A DNA stretch of 64,000 bases from Niastella populi. Lineage in GTDB: Bacteria; Bacteroidota; Bacteroidia; Chitinophagales; Chitinophagaceae. The stretch covers positions 236,072 through 300,071 of the forward strand of contig NZ_LWBP01000002.1 of NCBI RefSeq assembly GCF_002078015.1. The letters are read 5' to 3'. The position numbers were made by a program, and so were the translations under genes. Of this stretch, positions 16,502 to 24,859 are shown one piece after another (positions within the stretch are counted from its first letter, which is position 1; each line of letters opens with the position of its first letter). A model generated the notes under the pieces. It searched no databases. It was not told the origin of the DNA and saw only the letters and a program-made list of their open reading frames with translations.

Positions 16502-18070
16502 ATGAAAAGTCACCTAAGCCTTTTGCTGTTGATCAGCCTGCTGATACTGCAGCAAAGCATTGTTGCCCAGTCAAAAATGAGCATCGATAACATTAAATCG
16601 GTGTACGTACGTAATTCGGGCCCCATTGTCGCCAATGAAGAAATAAAAGGATACTTTGTATTTTATCAGTCTGATAAAATTGATAAACATACCAACGAGT
16701 ATACGCTGCAAATACTCGATGAAAATGTTAATAAGGTCAAGAACTTCAAGTTCACCGACTCAAAGAATATTATACTGGTAGAATCGTCGTACAATGGCTC
16801 TGACATCATGTTTATGTTTTACGACAAAGACCAGAAACAGGTTGACTACCGCACGTATGGTTTGGATGGCAAGCAAAAATCCAGCTATCAGCAGCCGCTC
16901 GACAAAAAGTCGAAAGCCTATATTGAGCAGGTGCTTGCACGTAATACCGAAGAAACACAGAATAAAAGTTTATACGGTATAGAAGACAAAGGCTTTGTTA
17001 CTTACATACCACTGCGCGAAGGAAGGCAGTATACCTACGAAGTACATTTTTACCAAACCGACAAGAAAAAACATTGGACATACACTCCTGAGGATGTGGA
17101 GCGCGTGGCCAGTCCGCAATACCTTGGGTACAGCGATAGCATTGTTGTGTTTGAAGTATTGAAGCGCAACAAGGTCATGAGCAATAAGATGGAATCATGG
17201 CTGCTTGGTTTATATCTTCATAACGGGAAGAAAGCATTTGAATTCGAGACAGACAAAGAGAAATATAATTTCTACCCCATGAACGTTACTTCGGTACGTA
17301 ACAACACCGGCTTTATGTTAATGGGACCGTACTACGACAAGGACGACCGCGTTGTAAAAGACAAAAGCCTGGGTCTCGGCGTATGGGTAATGAACAACCA
17401 GGGCAAGCTCATCAATTCGAAATACAATTCGTGGAACGGCGACATCAGCAAACATTTAAAGATCGATGCACGCGGACGGGTAGATGAGCTTGGCTACATT
17501 TTCTTCCATAAAATAATGCAAACCGAAGACGGGAAAATATTTGCCATTGGTGAAGGCTATAAGAAAGTGGCCAGCGCATTGGGAATTGGCTTAACTGTAT
17601 TGAACGCCGCTGCAGGTGGTTATAACGGACATAACAGCACTACCAAAATGAAAATAACCGATATGGTCATGCTTCAGTTCGACAATAAGTTCGATGTGGT
17701 AAATGCACAGATCTTTGATAAAAACAGCAACAGTATTGAAATGCTGGGAGCCGACTTTACCAGTGCGCCATTGCTGGCATTTATGATAAAATACGTATAC
17801 AACGGATTTGATTATGCTTTTTCGCAAACCGATAAAGGGCATACCATGTTTACGGTTGGGTATACCGATTATGTAAGGTCAAAAGAATACAAGGGATTAA
17901 CCTTCAATTCTATTTCCTATTACAATAACAATATAACAACAGACAAGATCAACCTGAAAACATCATCAAGCAGCATGCGTATAATGCCGGCAAAAACCGG
18001 CTCTATTATGATCCTGGAATATTTTAAAAAAGACAAACGCCTCGATATGCGTTTGGAGAAGGTGAACTAA
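16502..18070 (+). CDS. Exported protein of unknown function (DUF6770-like)
   Basis: A 522-residue protein with a clear signal peptide (1-22, ending VAQ). The remainder is rich in beta strands with frequent Tyr, Asp and Lys, for example GYFVFYQSDKID and TVGYTDYVRS, resembling the DUF6770 family of Bacteroidota, though I cannot confirm that without a profile search. No catalytic motif is visible. It follows the M48 peptidase closely and ends at a strong terminator (18095-18129), so the two genes form one transcription unit. Confidence 0.75.
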   Translation: MKSHLSLLLLISLLILQQSIVAQSKMSIDNIKSVYVRNSGPIVANEEIKGYFVFYQSDKIDKHTNEYTLQILDENVNKVKNFKFTDSKNIILVESSYNGSDIMFMFYDKDQKQVDYRTYGLDGKQKSSYQQPLDKKSKAYIEQVLARNTEETQNKSLYGIEDKGFVTYIPLREGRQYTYEVHFYQTDKKKHWTYTPEDVERVASPQYLGYSDSIVVFEVLKRNKVMSNKMESWLLGLYLHNGKKAFEFETDKEKYNFYPMNVTSVRNNTGFMLMGPYYDKDDRVVKDKSLGLGVWVMNNQGKLINSKYNSWNGDISKHLKIDARGRVDELGYIFFHKIMQTEDGKIFAIGEGYKKVASALGIGLTVLNAAAGGYNGHNSTTKMKITDMVMLQFDNKFDVVNAQIFDKNSNSIEMLGADFTSAPLLAFMIKYVYNGFDYAFSQTDKGHTMFTVGYTDYVRSKEYKGLTFNSISYYNNNITTDKINLKTSSSSMRIMPAKTGSIMILEYFKKDKRLDMRLEKVN

Positions 18071-18094
18071 AATTATTGTATTACAAATAGTATG

Positions 18095-18129
18095 TGCCAT
18101 TCGCCGTTGCGCGAATGGCATTTCTTTTT
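18095..18129 (+). terminator. Terminator between convergent M48 operon and dGTPase
   Basis: A perfect 10-bp stem TGCCATTCGC / GCGAATGGCA (18095-18104, 18111-18120) with a six-base loop is followed by TTTCTTTTTA. It overlaps the stop codon of the convergent dGTPase gene. Confidence 0.85.
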
Positions 18130-19513
18130 ATCTTATCTGCGGAAAGGCGATACCGGTTATCTTTCGATACACATCCACTGCAAACAGATCGGTCATGCCG
18201 GCAATAAAATCAACTACCGATTGAATATCGTTGTACAGTTTTTTGGGATCGTTGGTAATTACAAATTGTTGTGATATCAGTTGCAGCAGTTTTCTCGATT
18301 TGGCAGTGTGCGGATTGATAACGGCCGCAAAAAATTCTTTCAGCAAACCGCCGATTACATTGTAACCGGCAATTTCAATTTCCACTACCGAACGGTGATT
18401 GTAAATGTGTTCAATCGAAAAATCATCGATGGTCTGTATCAGCTGCAATTCTGCTTCGGGTAAATAATCGATCAATGATTTCTGCAACTTTCCCTGCAAC
18501 AGATCATCCTCATGCTCCATAAAAACATTTGTAACGCGATTGATGAGCAGGTTAATGAGTTTGGCACGCAGGAACTGCACCCGTTGATTATGGTCGTTTA
18601 TGTCGTTAAAGATCTGCTCAACGCGGTGCCGCGCATCGTACCCTTCTTCATTGTTGAAGAACTGCAGGAACAGATCCTTAATAGTATCGATGGATATAAT
18701 ATTAAGGCGGTGCGCATCTTCAAAATCGATAATGCGATAACAGATGTCATCAGCCGCTTCAACCAGGTATACGAACGGGTGGCGCGCATATACATTTTTG
18801 CCTGCTTCAAGCTGCGGTATGCCCAACTCCCGGGCAATATGTTTATAGGTTGTAATTTCCGAATCGAAGAACCCCGATTTTTTGGTTACCAGTTGCTTTT
18901 TGTTGAAACCGCTCAGCGAATCGGAAGGATACTTTACAATGGAGGCAAGCGTGGCGTACGTTAAACGAAAGCCACCTGCTGTTTTTTCATTGAAGCTATG
19001 GGTAAGCGTTCTGAACGCATTGGCATTTCCCTCAAAGTATAGAAAATCGCGCTGCTGGTTCTCACTCAACAGGTCGGTAAATTGTTGTTTTTCGGTTCCG
19101 GCCAGTTCCCTGAAAAATGTACGAATAGCATCTTCGCCCGAATGCCCGAACGGCGGGTTACCGATATCATGCGCCAGGCAGCCGGCGGCAATTACCGAGG
19201 GTAATTCGTATTTGTAGAACTCGCAAAAATAATCGTTCTCGTGCGGGTATTTTTGTGCAATAGCATCGCCAACGGCCTTGCCCAATGAACGGCCAACAGA
19301 TGCCACTTCCAAACTATGTGTTAACCGGTTATGAACAAATACCCCGGGGCCGGGCAATGGAAATACCTGGGTTTTGTTTTGAAGGCGGCGGAAGGCACTC
19401 GAAAAAATAAGGCGGTCGTAATCGCGCACAAAGGAAGTTCGCACAGCGTCGGTATAGGCTGTTTTGTGTTCGGAGCCACTTCTTTTGCTGCTATTAAGTT
19501 GTTGCCAGTTCAT
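18128..19513 (-). CDS. dgt: Deoxyguanosinetriphosphate triphosphohydrolase (HD family)
   Basis: The enzyme splits dGTP or other dNTPs to the nucleoside and triphosphate and helps set nucleotide pools. HD-site residues appear in HNRLTHSLEV and in LAHDIGNPPFGHSGEDAI, both fully conserved. I place the start at the ATG at 19513 (Met-Asn-Trp-Gln-Gln), giving 461 residues; the longer frame begins with 15 codons of low-complexity composition. The length and the AFRRLQNKTQVFP motif fit the dGTPase group that lacks a separate regulatory domain. It is monocistronic. Confidence 0.93.
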   Translation of the reverse strand: MNWQQLNSSKRSGSEHKTAYTDAVRTSFVRDYDRLIFSSAFRRLQNKTQVFPLPGPGVFVHNRLTHSLEVASVGRSLGKAVGDAIAQKYPHENDYFCEFYKYELPSVIAAGCLAHDIGNPPFGHSGEDAIRTFFRELAGTEKQQFTDLLSENQQRDFLYFEGNANAFRTLTHSFNEKTAGGFRLTYATLASIVKYPSDSLSGFNKKQLVTKKSGFFDSEITTYKHIARELGIPQLEAGKNVYARHPFVYLVEAADDICYRIIDFEDAHRLNIISIDTIKDLFLQFFNNEEGYDARHRVEQIFNDINDHNQRVQFLRAKLINLLINRVTNVFMEHEDDLLQGKLQKSLIDYLPEAELQLIQTIDDFSIEHIYNHRSVVEIEIAGYNVIGGLLKEFFAAVINPHTAKSRKLLQLISQQFVITNDPKKLYNDIQSVVDFIAGMTDLFAVDVYRKITGIAFPQIR

Positions 19514-19743
19514 ATGCCGACAAAAATAACCGAAAAACCCTGCCGGTTCGCAATACACCCTGCCTTTTGCAAAGTACTGACGCTGAGCAGGGAATTGCCT
19601 GCCGTTTTACCTGAAACCCATTTAATGGCAGGTGCAAACCCCTAGATTTTGTACAAAACGGGCCTGATTTTCCACAAACACTATAAAAATTGCAAGGCAG
19701 GTATTATATTGAAACAGAAATTTGCCCTATAAAACTAATCCCT

Positions 19744-19953
19744 ATGCGTATCGTACCTTTTGTTAACAGTCTGCTCGTCGTTACTTTTTTGGCTGTTATT
19801 GCTTCAATGGCTATTATGATGACCGGAACAGGCTACAATGACAAAGTATCACACACCTGTTTTATTCTTCACGCCACCAGTGGTTTCTTATTACTTGCCC
19901 GCGCCGCGTTTAAATCAGACGAAAGCGAGGAAGAGGGTGAGGAGGTACAATAA
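19744..19953 (+). CDS. Small single- or two-helix membrane protein, acidic tail
   Basis: A 69-residue product from the ATG at 19744. There are two hydrophobic segments, residues 7-27 and about 42-54, then an acidic tail of Asp-Glu-Ser-Glu-Glu-Glu-Gly type. I do not recognise a family. It is a real-gene candidate because it is bounded by its own terminator (19952-20013) and has good hydrophobic periodicity. A longer in-frame start at 19690 adds residues of no evident structure. Confidence 0.55.
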   Translation: MRIVPFVNSLLVVTFLAVIASMAIMMTGTGYNDKVSHTCFILHATSGFLLLARAAFKSDESEEEGEEVQ

Positions 19954-20013
19954 AAAAACCTTCTGCTGGCCGCCTGCACTGAAACTTCGGCGAAGCGATG
20001 CAAAAGGTTTTTT
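19952..20013. terminator. Bidirectional terminator
   Basis: The arms AAAAAAACCTT (19952-19962) and AAAGGTTTTTT (20003-20013) can pair and provide a T-run on both strands. It sits between the small membrane protein and the convergent acyl-CoA dehydrogenase. The intervening 40 bp can form a second small hairpin (CTTCGGCGAAG). Confidence 0.7.
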
Positions 20014-20036
20014 AAGATACCATCCTGATAAATATT

Positions 20037-21824
20037 TTAAAGCGGATACCTGTTTTCGCCAATAAGCTTCGCAGCAATGCGGCGTTTGGCTTCCTTGGTA
20101 TTGATGGGATCAACCTTGGTAAAACGTTTCAATCCCAGCAACATCATCCGTTGTTCGTCGCCGTCGGCAAAGGCATTGATAGCATCTTTGCCATGTTTGT
20201 TTATTATGTCGGCTGCATCGTACAACCAGGTTCTTGTAATATCCAGCTCATAAGCAACTGCTGCTTCGCCTTTCCGTTCGGCCAGCTTCATAACCCGTAA
20301 CAGGGCACTTTCCGCTGCAAAGGTTTGAATGGCCATATCGGCTATATGCATCAGTATTTCCTGCTCCTGTTCTATCTTCATCATCAGCTTTTGCACGGCG
20401 CCGCCGGCAGTAAGCAGAATTGCCTTTTTAAAGTTGGCAATCGTCTTTTTCTCTTTTGCAAACGCTTCTTCATCACCACTGCCGAAATCGGGAATGCTCA
20501 TCAATTCTTTTTGTACGTTCATGGCAGCGGTCATCAGATCGAGCCGGCCTTTCATGGCGCGCTTCAGCACCATATCAACCGTTAGCAGGCGATTTATTTC
20601 GTTGGTGCCTTCATAAATGCGGTTGATGCGGCTATCGCGATAGGCCTTGGAAATAACGTATTCATCGCTGAAGCCGTTACCGCCGTGGATCTGCACGCCT
20701 TCATCGGCTACGAAATCGAGCACTTCACTGCCAAATACTTTTAAGATGGCGCACTCGATAGCATATTCTTCGGCGCCACCCAGCACCGCTTCATTAAACG
20801 GTTTACCCGAGCTCAGCAGCTCATGTTCTTTATCGTCTATCCACTTGGCCGTACGATAGAGCGCGCTTTCGCATACCCACATGGCAATGGCCATTTCGGC
20901 GAGTTTGTTTTTTATAGCGCCAAAATTGGCGATGGGTGTTTTAAACTGTTCGCGGGTATTGGCGTATTGAATAGTAGTAGTGGTTGCCCGTTTTGCGCCG
21001 CCCAGTGCAGCTGCGCATAATTTCAACCTGCCTATGTTCAGGATGTTGAAGGCAATGATGTGGCCTTTGCCAACTTCACCCAGCAGGTTCTCAACCGGCA
21101 CCTTGCAATCCTGAAAGTACAATTGAACGGTAGAGGATCCTTTAATACCCATTTTATGTTCTTCGGCGCCCTGCGTAAAACCTTCAAAACCCCGTTCAAC
21201 TATAAATGCGGAGAACTTGTCGCCGTCTATTTTGGCAAAAACCGTATACACATCGGCAAAACCGCCGTTGGTGATCCAGCATTTCTGACCGTTGAGGAGA
21301 TAATGTTTACCATCGGCGCTGAGGGTAGCCGTTGTTTTGGCGCCCAGCGCATCACTACCGCTATTGGGCTCTGTAAGGCCATAAGCACCTTTCCATTCGC
21401 CGGTAGCCAGCCTGGGAATATATTTCTCTTTTTGTGCATCGGTGCCGAAATAAAGGATCGGCAGGGTGCCTATACCCATATGGGCCGAAACGGCTACTGA
21501 AAATGAAAAACCGCCGCCCAGCCCTTCACCTACCAGGTTGGAGGTGATAAAATCTTTACCCAGTCCACCGTATTGTTCGGGAATGGAAGCGCCCAGCAAT
21601 CCCTGCTCACCGGCTTTGGCTACCAGGGAAGGCATAAGGCCTGGTTCCAGTTTATCGATACGCTCCAATATAGGCATTACCTCAGTATCGAGGAATGAGG
21701 CGCACATATCTTTTACCATTTGCTGTTCTTCACTGAAATCTTCCGGGATAAAGGTGTCAAAGGGCGAGCTTTCTTTTATAAGCCATTCTCCGCCTTTGAG
21801 TATTTGTTGTGTGGTGGTGCTCAT
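20037..21824 (-). CDS. Acyl-CoA dehydrogenase, long form with C-terminal extension
   Basis: A 595-residue flavoenzyme that forms the trans-2 double bond in acyl-CoA during fatty acid breakdown. The N-terminal and middle domains carry YGLTEPNSGSDALG and the substrate/FAD region CWITNGGFADVYTVFAK; the catalytic glutamate lies in INRIYEGTNEINRLL. The extra 180 or so C-terminal residues resemble the very-long-chain (VLCAD-like) group rather than the 380-residue short-chain enzymes. It lies 120 bp downstream of a MarR regulator on the same strand, which may control it (inference). Confidence 0.93.
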   Translation of the reverse strand: MSTTTQQILKGGEWLIKESSPFDTFIPEDFSEEQQMVKDMCASFLDTEVMPILERIDKLEPGLMPSLVAKAGEQGLLGASIPEQYGGLGKDFITSNLVGEGLGGGFSFSVAVSAHMGIGTLPILYFGTDAQKEKYIPRLATGEWKGAYGLTEPNSGSDALGAKTTATLSADGKHYLLNGQKCWITNGGFADVYTVFAKIDGDKFSAFIVERGFEGFTQGAEEHKMGIKGSSTVQLYFQDCKVPVENLLGEVGKGHIIAFNILNIGRLKLCAAALGGAKRATTTTIQYANTREQFKTPIANFGAIKNKLAEMAIAMWVCESALYRTAKWIDDKEHELLSSGKPFNEAVLGGAEEYAIECAILKVFGSEVLDFVADEGVQIHGGNGFSDEYVISKAYRDSRINRIYEGTNEINRLLTVDMVLKRAMKGRLDLMTAAMNVQKELMSIPDFGSGDEEAFAKEKKTIANFKKAILLTAGGAVQKLMMKIEQEQEILMHIADMAIQTFAAESALLRVMKLAERKGEAAVAYELDITRTWLYDAADIINKHGKDAINAFADGDEQRMMLLGLKRFTKVDPINTKEAKRRIAAKLIGENRYPL

Positions 21825-21864
21825 AAAAACGTGTTTATGTTGGGTAAATATTGTTGCAATCGTT

Positions 21865-21923
21865 AATACAGCTTAAAGCCATAAGGCGAAAGCCAAAAGC
21901 AAATACAAATTCAGCCGCAGGCC
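21865..21923. repeat. Stutter repeat, family AAAGCCxAAAGC, copy 1
   Basis: The words CTTAAAGC, AAGGCGAA, AAAGCCAAAAGC, CAAATAC and AGCCGCAGGCC follow one another with little else. The same words in similar order occur at 30392-30530. It lies between the MarR and acyl-CoA dehydrogenase genes, within their probable shared transcript. Confidence 0.55.
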
Positions 21924-21943
21924 TTTTCCCTCACTTGTCAACC

Positions 21944-22384
21944 CTATTTCAAATTATCATATACTATCTGTAGTACCTCGCGGCAGATATCGATCCTTTC
22001 GGGCGATACCCCTTCCAGCGCTTCGTTCAGGGTTTCATTGGCCAGGTCCATGGATTGTTCCTGTAACTTCTGCGCCTGCTTGGTTAAATAGATCATGTTC
22101 ATCCGGCGGTCCGATTCAGACGGCACGCGTTTAACCAGCTGCAGTTTTTCCAGGTTATCTACTAACCGGGTAATGCTTGGTTTATCCCTGAAAGAGGCAT
22201 TGCACAACTCCTGCTGACTGATGCCGTCCTGCTTCCATAAATGATATAACACGCTCCACTGCTCAATAGTTAAATTCAGGTTTGCCGAATTGAACTTTTT
22301 CTGCAGCCGCCGCGCAATTGCCGTTGATGCCTTTCCGGTAATAAAACTGTATAATTCGCCTCGCTTGAATTGGTTGTTTGACAT
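21944..22384 (-). CDS. MarR family transcriptional regulator
   Basis: From the ATG at 22384 the protein has 146 residues; the longer frame begins at a TTG inside the probable operator and is unlikely. The winged helix spans about 35-110: recognition region SQQELCNASFRDKPSITRLVDNLEKLQLVKRVPSESDRRMNMIY is typical, with the Asp-Arg-Arg wing. Helices at both ends form the dimer interface. MarR proteins repress genes until a phenolic, lipid or oxidant ligand binds. A palindrome overlaps its own start region (22386-22403), consistent with autorepression. Confidence 0.92.
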   Translation of the reverse strand: MSNNQFKRGELYSFITGKASTAIARRLQKKFNSANLNLTIEQWSVLYHLWKQDGISQQELCNASFRDKPSITRLVDNLEKLQLVKRVPSESDRRMNMIYLTKQAQKLQEQSMDLANETLNEALEGVSPERIDICREVLQIVYDNLK

Positions 22385-22385
22385 A

Positions 22386-22403
22386 TAGTTGCTTATACAA
22401 CTA
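22386..22403. promoter_or_regulatory. Probable MarR operator
   Basis: TAGTTG-CTTATA-CAACTA is an 18-bp inverted repeat with perfect 6-bp arms, immediately upstream of the MarR ATG. Its spacing and the AGTTG/CAACT arms resemble known MarR-family sites. Confidence 0.6.
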
Positions 22404-22564
22404 TCCAAATCTAGGATATTCCGTCCACTTAAGCAATTTTTTACACGGTAAAATTTTAAACGGGCATAATTGCATTATTTACAGATACGTTTTTGCATAT
22501 CAACCTGAAAAACAACTTCTTACGTGATCATTGCTGTTTCAAAACAGTATCAAAAATATATGGC

Positions 22565-22640
22565 GGAGTACCATTTTCATATGAAATCATAGTGAAAGCA
22601 TAGGAGTAACATCTCCTCATATGAAAACACAGTAAAATTA
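22565..22640. repeat. Imperfect 38-bp direct repeat, two units
   Basis: Unit 1 starts at 22565 and unit 2 at 22603. Both begin GGAGTA, contain CATATGAAA followed by CA-AGT-AAA, and are AT-rich. They lie in the divergent region between MarR and the alpha/beta hydrolase, where regulatory sites for either gene would be expected. No gene is visible in 22409-22790. Confidence 0.6.
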
Positions 22641-22776
22641 TATGGCAGTGCAGGCGGCAAATACCAAAGTGCTTTTAAACTGGTTTAATTAATGTGCCAT
22701 GTAAACAGTAACAGATCCTGTATAACCGGAAGCTTTGTAAAACCGCGGTTTATCTGTGTTTCCCTTATATTGCCCA

Positions 22777-22784
22777 TAATTTTG
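22777..22784 (+). promoter_or_regulatory. Promoter -7 element of the alpha/beta hydrolase
   Basis: TAATTTTG matches TAnnTTTG exactly and lies 6 bp before the ATG at 22791. It excludes the longer open frame that begins at 22692, unless another promoter lies further upstream. The leader would be very short or absent. Confidence 0.45.
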
Positions 22785-22790
22785 GGTCAC

Positions 22791-23606
22791 ATGCAAACAG
22801 ATTTTATTTCATACCGGTCGTCGCGAGTGCATTACAGCCGGGCCGGCGCCGGGCAAAAAGTATTATTGTGTTTTCATGGCTATGGCGAATCTGAACAAAC
22901 CTTTCACTTTCTTGAAAAATACATTTCTGCCGAATACACCCTCTTCGCCATCGACCTGCCTTTTCATGGACAAACGCAATGGCAGGAAGGGCTTCGGTTT
23001 GCTGCTGCCGATCTGCTGGCAATAATTGAATCACTGTGTTTAAAACATACACTTGGAATGAACCGTTTTACCCTGCTGGGTTACAGCATGGGCGGCAGAG
23101 TGGCATTGCAGTTGTTGCAGGTAATTCCGGCCAAAATTGAAAAAGCGGTGCTGCTGGCACCCGATGGCCTGAAAGTTAATTTCTGGTACTGGCTGGCAAC
23201 ACAAACTTATATCGGCAACCGCCTGTTCTCATTTACAATGAAACACCCGGCCTGGTTCTTCTCGCTGTTGCAGGCCGGCAGCCGGCTTAAGCTCATCAAT
23301 CAAAGCGTACTAAAATTTACCCGCTATTATATTCATGATATTTCAGTTCGCCGGTTATTATATGAACGCTGGACGGGTATGCGCACTATTAAACCCGATC
23401 TTGCATCCATAAAAAAGCTTATTCGTGCCCATCGTATACCGGTTCGTTTACTCTATGGCCGGTATGACCGCATCATCAGGCATCAACGGGGAGAAAAATT
23501 TCGCAGGGGTATTGAATCTTTCTGTACGTTGCATATTATTCAGACGGGCCACCAGGTATTACAGGAAAAACACGTGAATCAAATAATACAATTAATACAA
23601 TCATAG
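22791..23606 (+). CDS. Alpha/beta hydrolase
   Basis: Starting at 22791 the protein has 271 residues. The oxyanion turn CFHGYGES precedes the nucleophile elbow LLGYSMGGR (Ser99); the acid is probably the Asp in LYGRYDRII and the base the His in QTGHQVL. There is no signal peptide, so it is cytosolic. The 50 residues after the nucleophile form a helical lid. The substrate cannot be inferred; MhpC-like esterases and lipid hydrolases share this layout. It is followed by a glycosyltransferase 23 bp later on the same strand. Confidence 0.85.
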   Translation: MQTDFISYRSSRVHYSRAGAGQKVLLCFHGYGESEQTFHFLEKYISAEYTLFAIDLPFHGQTQWQEGLRFAAADLLAIIESLCLKHTLGMNRFTLLGYSMGGRVALQLLQVIPAKIEKAVLLAPDGLKVNFWYWLATQTYIGNRLFSFTMKHPAWFFSLLQAGSRLKLINQSVLKFTRYYIHDISVRRLLYERWTGMRTIKPDLASIKKLIRAHRIPVRLLYGRYDRIIRHQRGEKFRRGIESFCTLHIIQTGHQVLQEKHVNQIIQLIQS

Positions 23607-23629
23607 CATATATTTCCAAATCCAATTGA

Positions 23630-24781
23630 ATGATGCCGCTTTTCTTTTTCCTGTTTTTCCTGCTTATGGTGGTTTATGCAGTACTGATAGCTTACTATCA
23701 TTCTGCCTGGAACCGCTTACCGGAATTTGTTTTACCGGAAAAGAATGCATCGGTATTCATCTCGGTTATCATTGCCGCCCGAAATGAAGAGAACAATATC
23801 AACGGCCTCCTTCAATCGTTATACGCTCAGCGATATCCCAAAGCGTTGTATGAAGTGATCATTATCGACGACCATTCAACCGATAATACCTGGCCTTTAT
23901 TACAGGAACAACGTTTTTCATCCATGCAGGTAAAGCCATTGCAGCTGCAGGATTTTATAGAGGAAAGAAGCGCTATTGCCTCTTATAAAAAAAAGGCCAT
24001 TGAAACCGGCATCAATGCAGCAGCAGGAACGCTGATCGTAACCACCGATGCCGATTGCCGCTTCAACCCAATGTGGCTGCAAACCATCGCCGGTTTTTAT
24101 GAAGCCAATAATGCGAAGTTCATTGCAGCGCCGGTAACTTTTCATAACCAGCACACCTTACTTTCCGTTTTTCAATCACTCGATTTTTTAACCCTGCAGG
24201 GAATAACCGCCGCTTCAGTATATAAGCGATTCCATTCCATGTGCAATGGCGCCAACCTGGCTTATGAAAAGTCGGCGTTTTATGAAGTGAACGGTTTCAA
24301 TAATATCGACAATATTGCATCGGGCGATGATATGCTGCTGATGCATAAAATATTCAAACAATACCCCAACGGAGTTTTCTATCTTAAAAACCGTGCGGCC
24401 ATTGTTACCACCGACCCGGTTACCACCTGGAAACAATTCTTTCACCAGCGCATTCGCTGGGCAAGCAAGGCCGATAAATACGACGATAAGCGCATTTTCA
24501 TTGTGCTTTTACTCGTATACCTGCTAAACGTTTTCTTTCTGGCCGGGGCTGTTGCAGCGTTCTTTAAAACAACCTGGCTAATGCTGGTGTTGCTGCTGTT
24601 GCTTGCGAAAGTATTGATCGAATTTCCATTTGTGAATTCAGTGGCCATCTTTTTTGGCCGGCAGAAGTTAATGAAGTATTTTCCTTTTTTGCAACCCCTG
24701 CATATAGGGTACACCATCATTGCAGGCTGGCTGGGAAAGTTCGGTCATTATGAGTGGAAGGGAAGACGCATCAAAAAATAA
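23630..24781 (+). CDS. Family 2 glycosyltransferase, integral membrane
   Basis: A 383-residue protein: an N-terminal membrane helix (1-22), a cytosolic GT-A domain with SVIIAARNEENN, IIDDHSTDNTW and the metal site TTDADC, the processive-type acceptor motif FHQRIRWASK, and three C-terminal helices (about 285-365). The layout is like chitin/hyaluronan/cellulose synthase relatives and Bacteroidota lipid glycosyltransferases. Product unknown. It is preceded closely by the hydrolase and followed by a hairpin-forming repeat at 24786-24837, which may end the transcript. Confidence 0.88.
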   Translation: MMPLFFFLFFLLMVVYAVLIAYYHSAWNRLPEFVLPEKNASVFISVIIAARNEENNINGLLQSLYAQRYPKALYEVIIIDDHSTDNTWPLLQEQRFSSMQVKPLQLQDFIEERSAIASYKKKAIETGINAAAGTLIVTTDADCRFNPMWLQTIAGFYEANNAKFIAAPVTFHNQHTLLSVFQSLDFLTLQGITAASVYKRFHSMCNGANLAYEKSAFYEVNGFNNIDNIASGDDMLLMHKIFKQYPNGVFYLKNRAAIVTTDPVTTWKQFFHQRIRWASKADKYDDKRIFIVLLLVYLLNVFFLAGAVAAFFKTTWLMLVLLLLLAKVLIEFPFVNSVAIFFGRQKLMKYFPFLQPLHIGYTIIAGWLGKFGHYEWKGRRIKK

Positions 24782-24785
24782 ATTT

Positions 24786-24837
24786 CAGGATTTGAGATAT
24801 AGGGATTTGAGATATAAATCTCAAAATCCCTAAATCA
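24786..24837. repeat. Stutter repeat forming a hairpin, word GGATTTGAGATATA
   Basis: The word GGATTTGAGATATA occurs twice in direct orientation and then returns inverted: AGGGATTTGAGAT (24801-24813) pairs with ATCTCAAAATCCCT (24818-24831) with one extra base. It could stall polymerase but has no T-run. Confidence 0.65.
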
Positions 24838-24859
24838 GCAATCAATAAATATTTCACTA

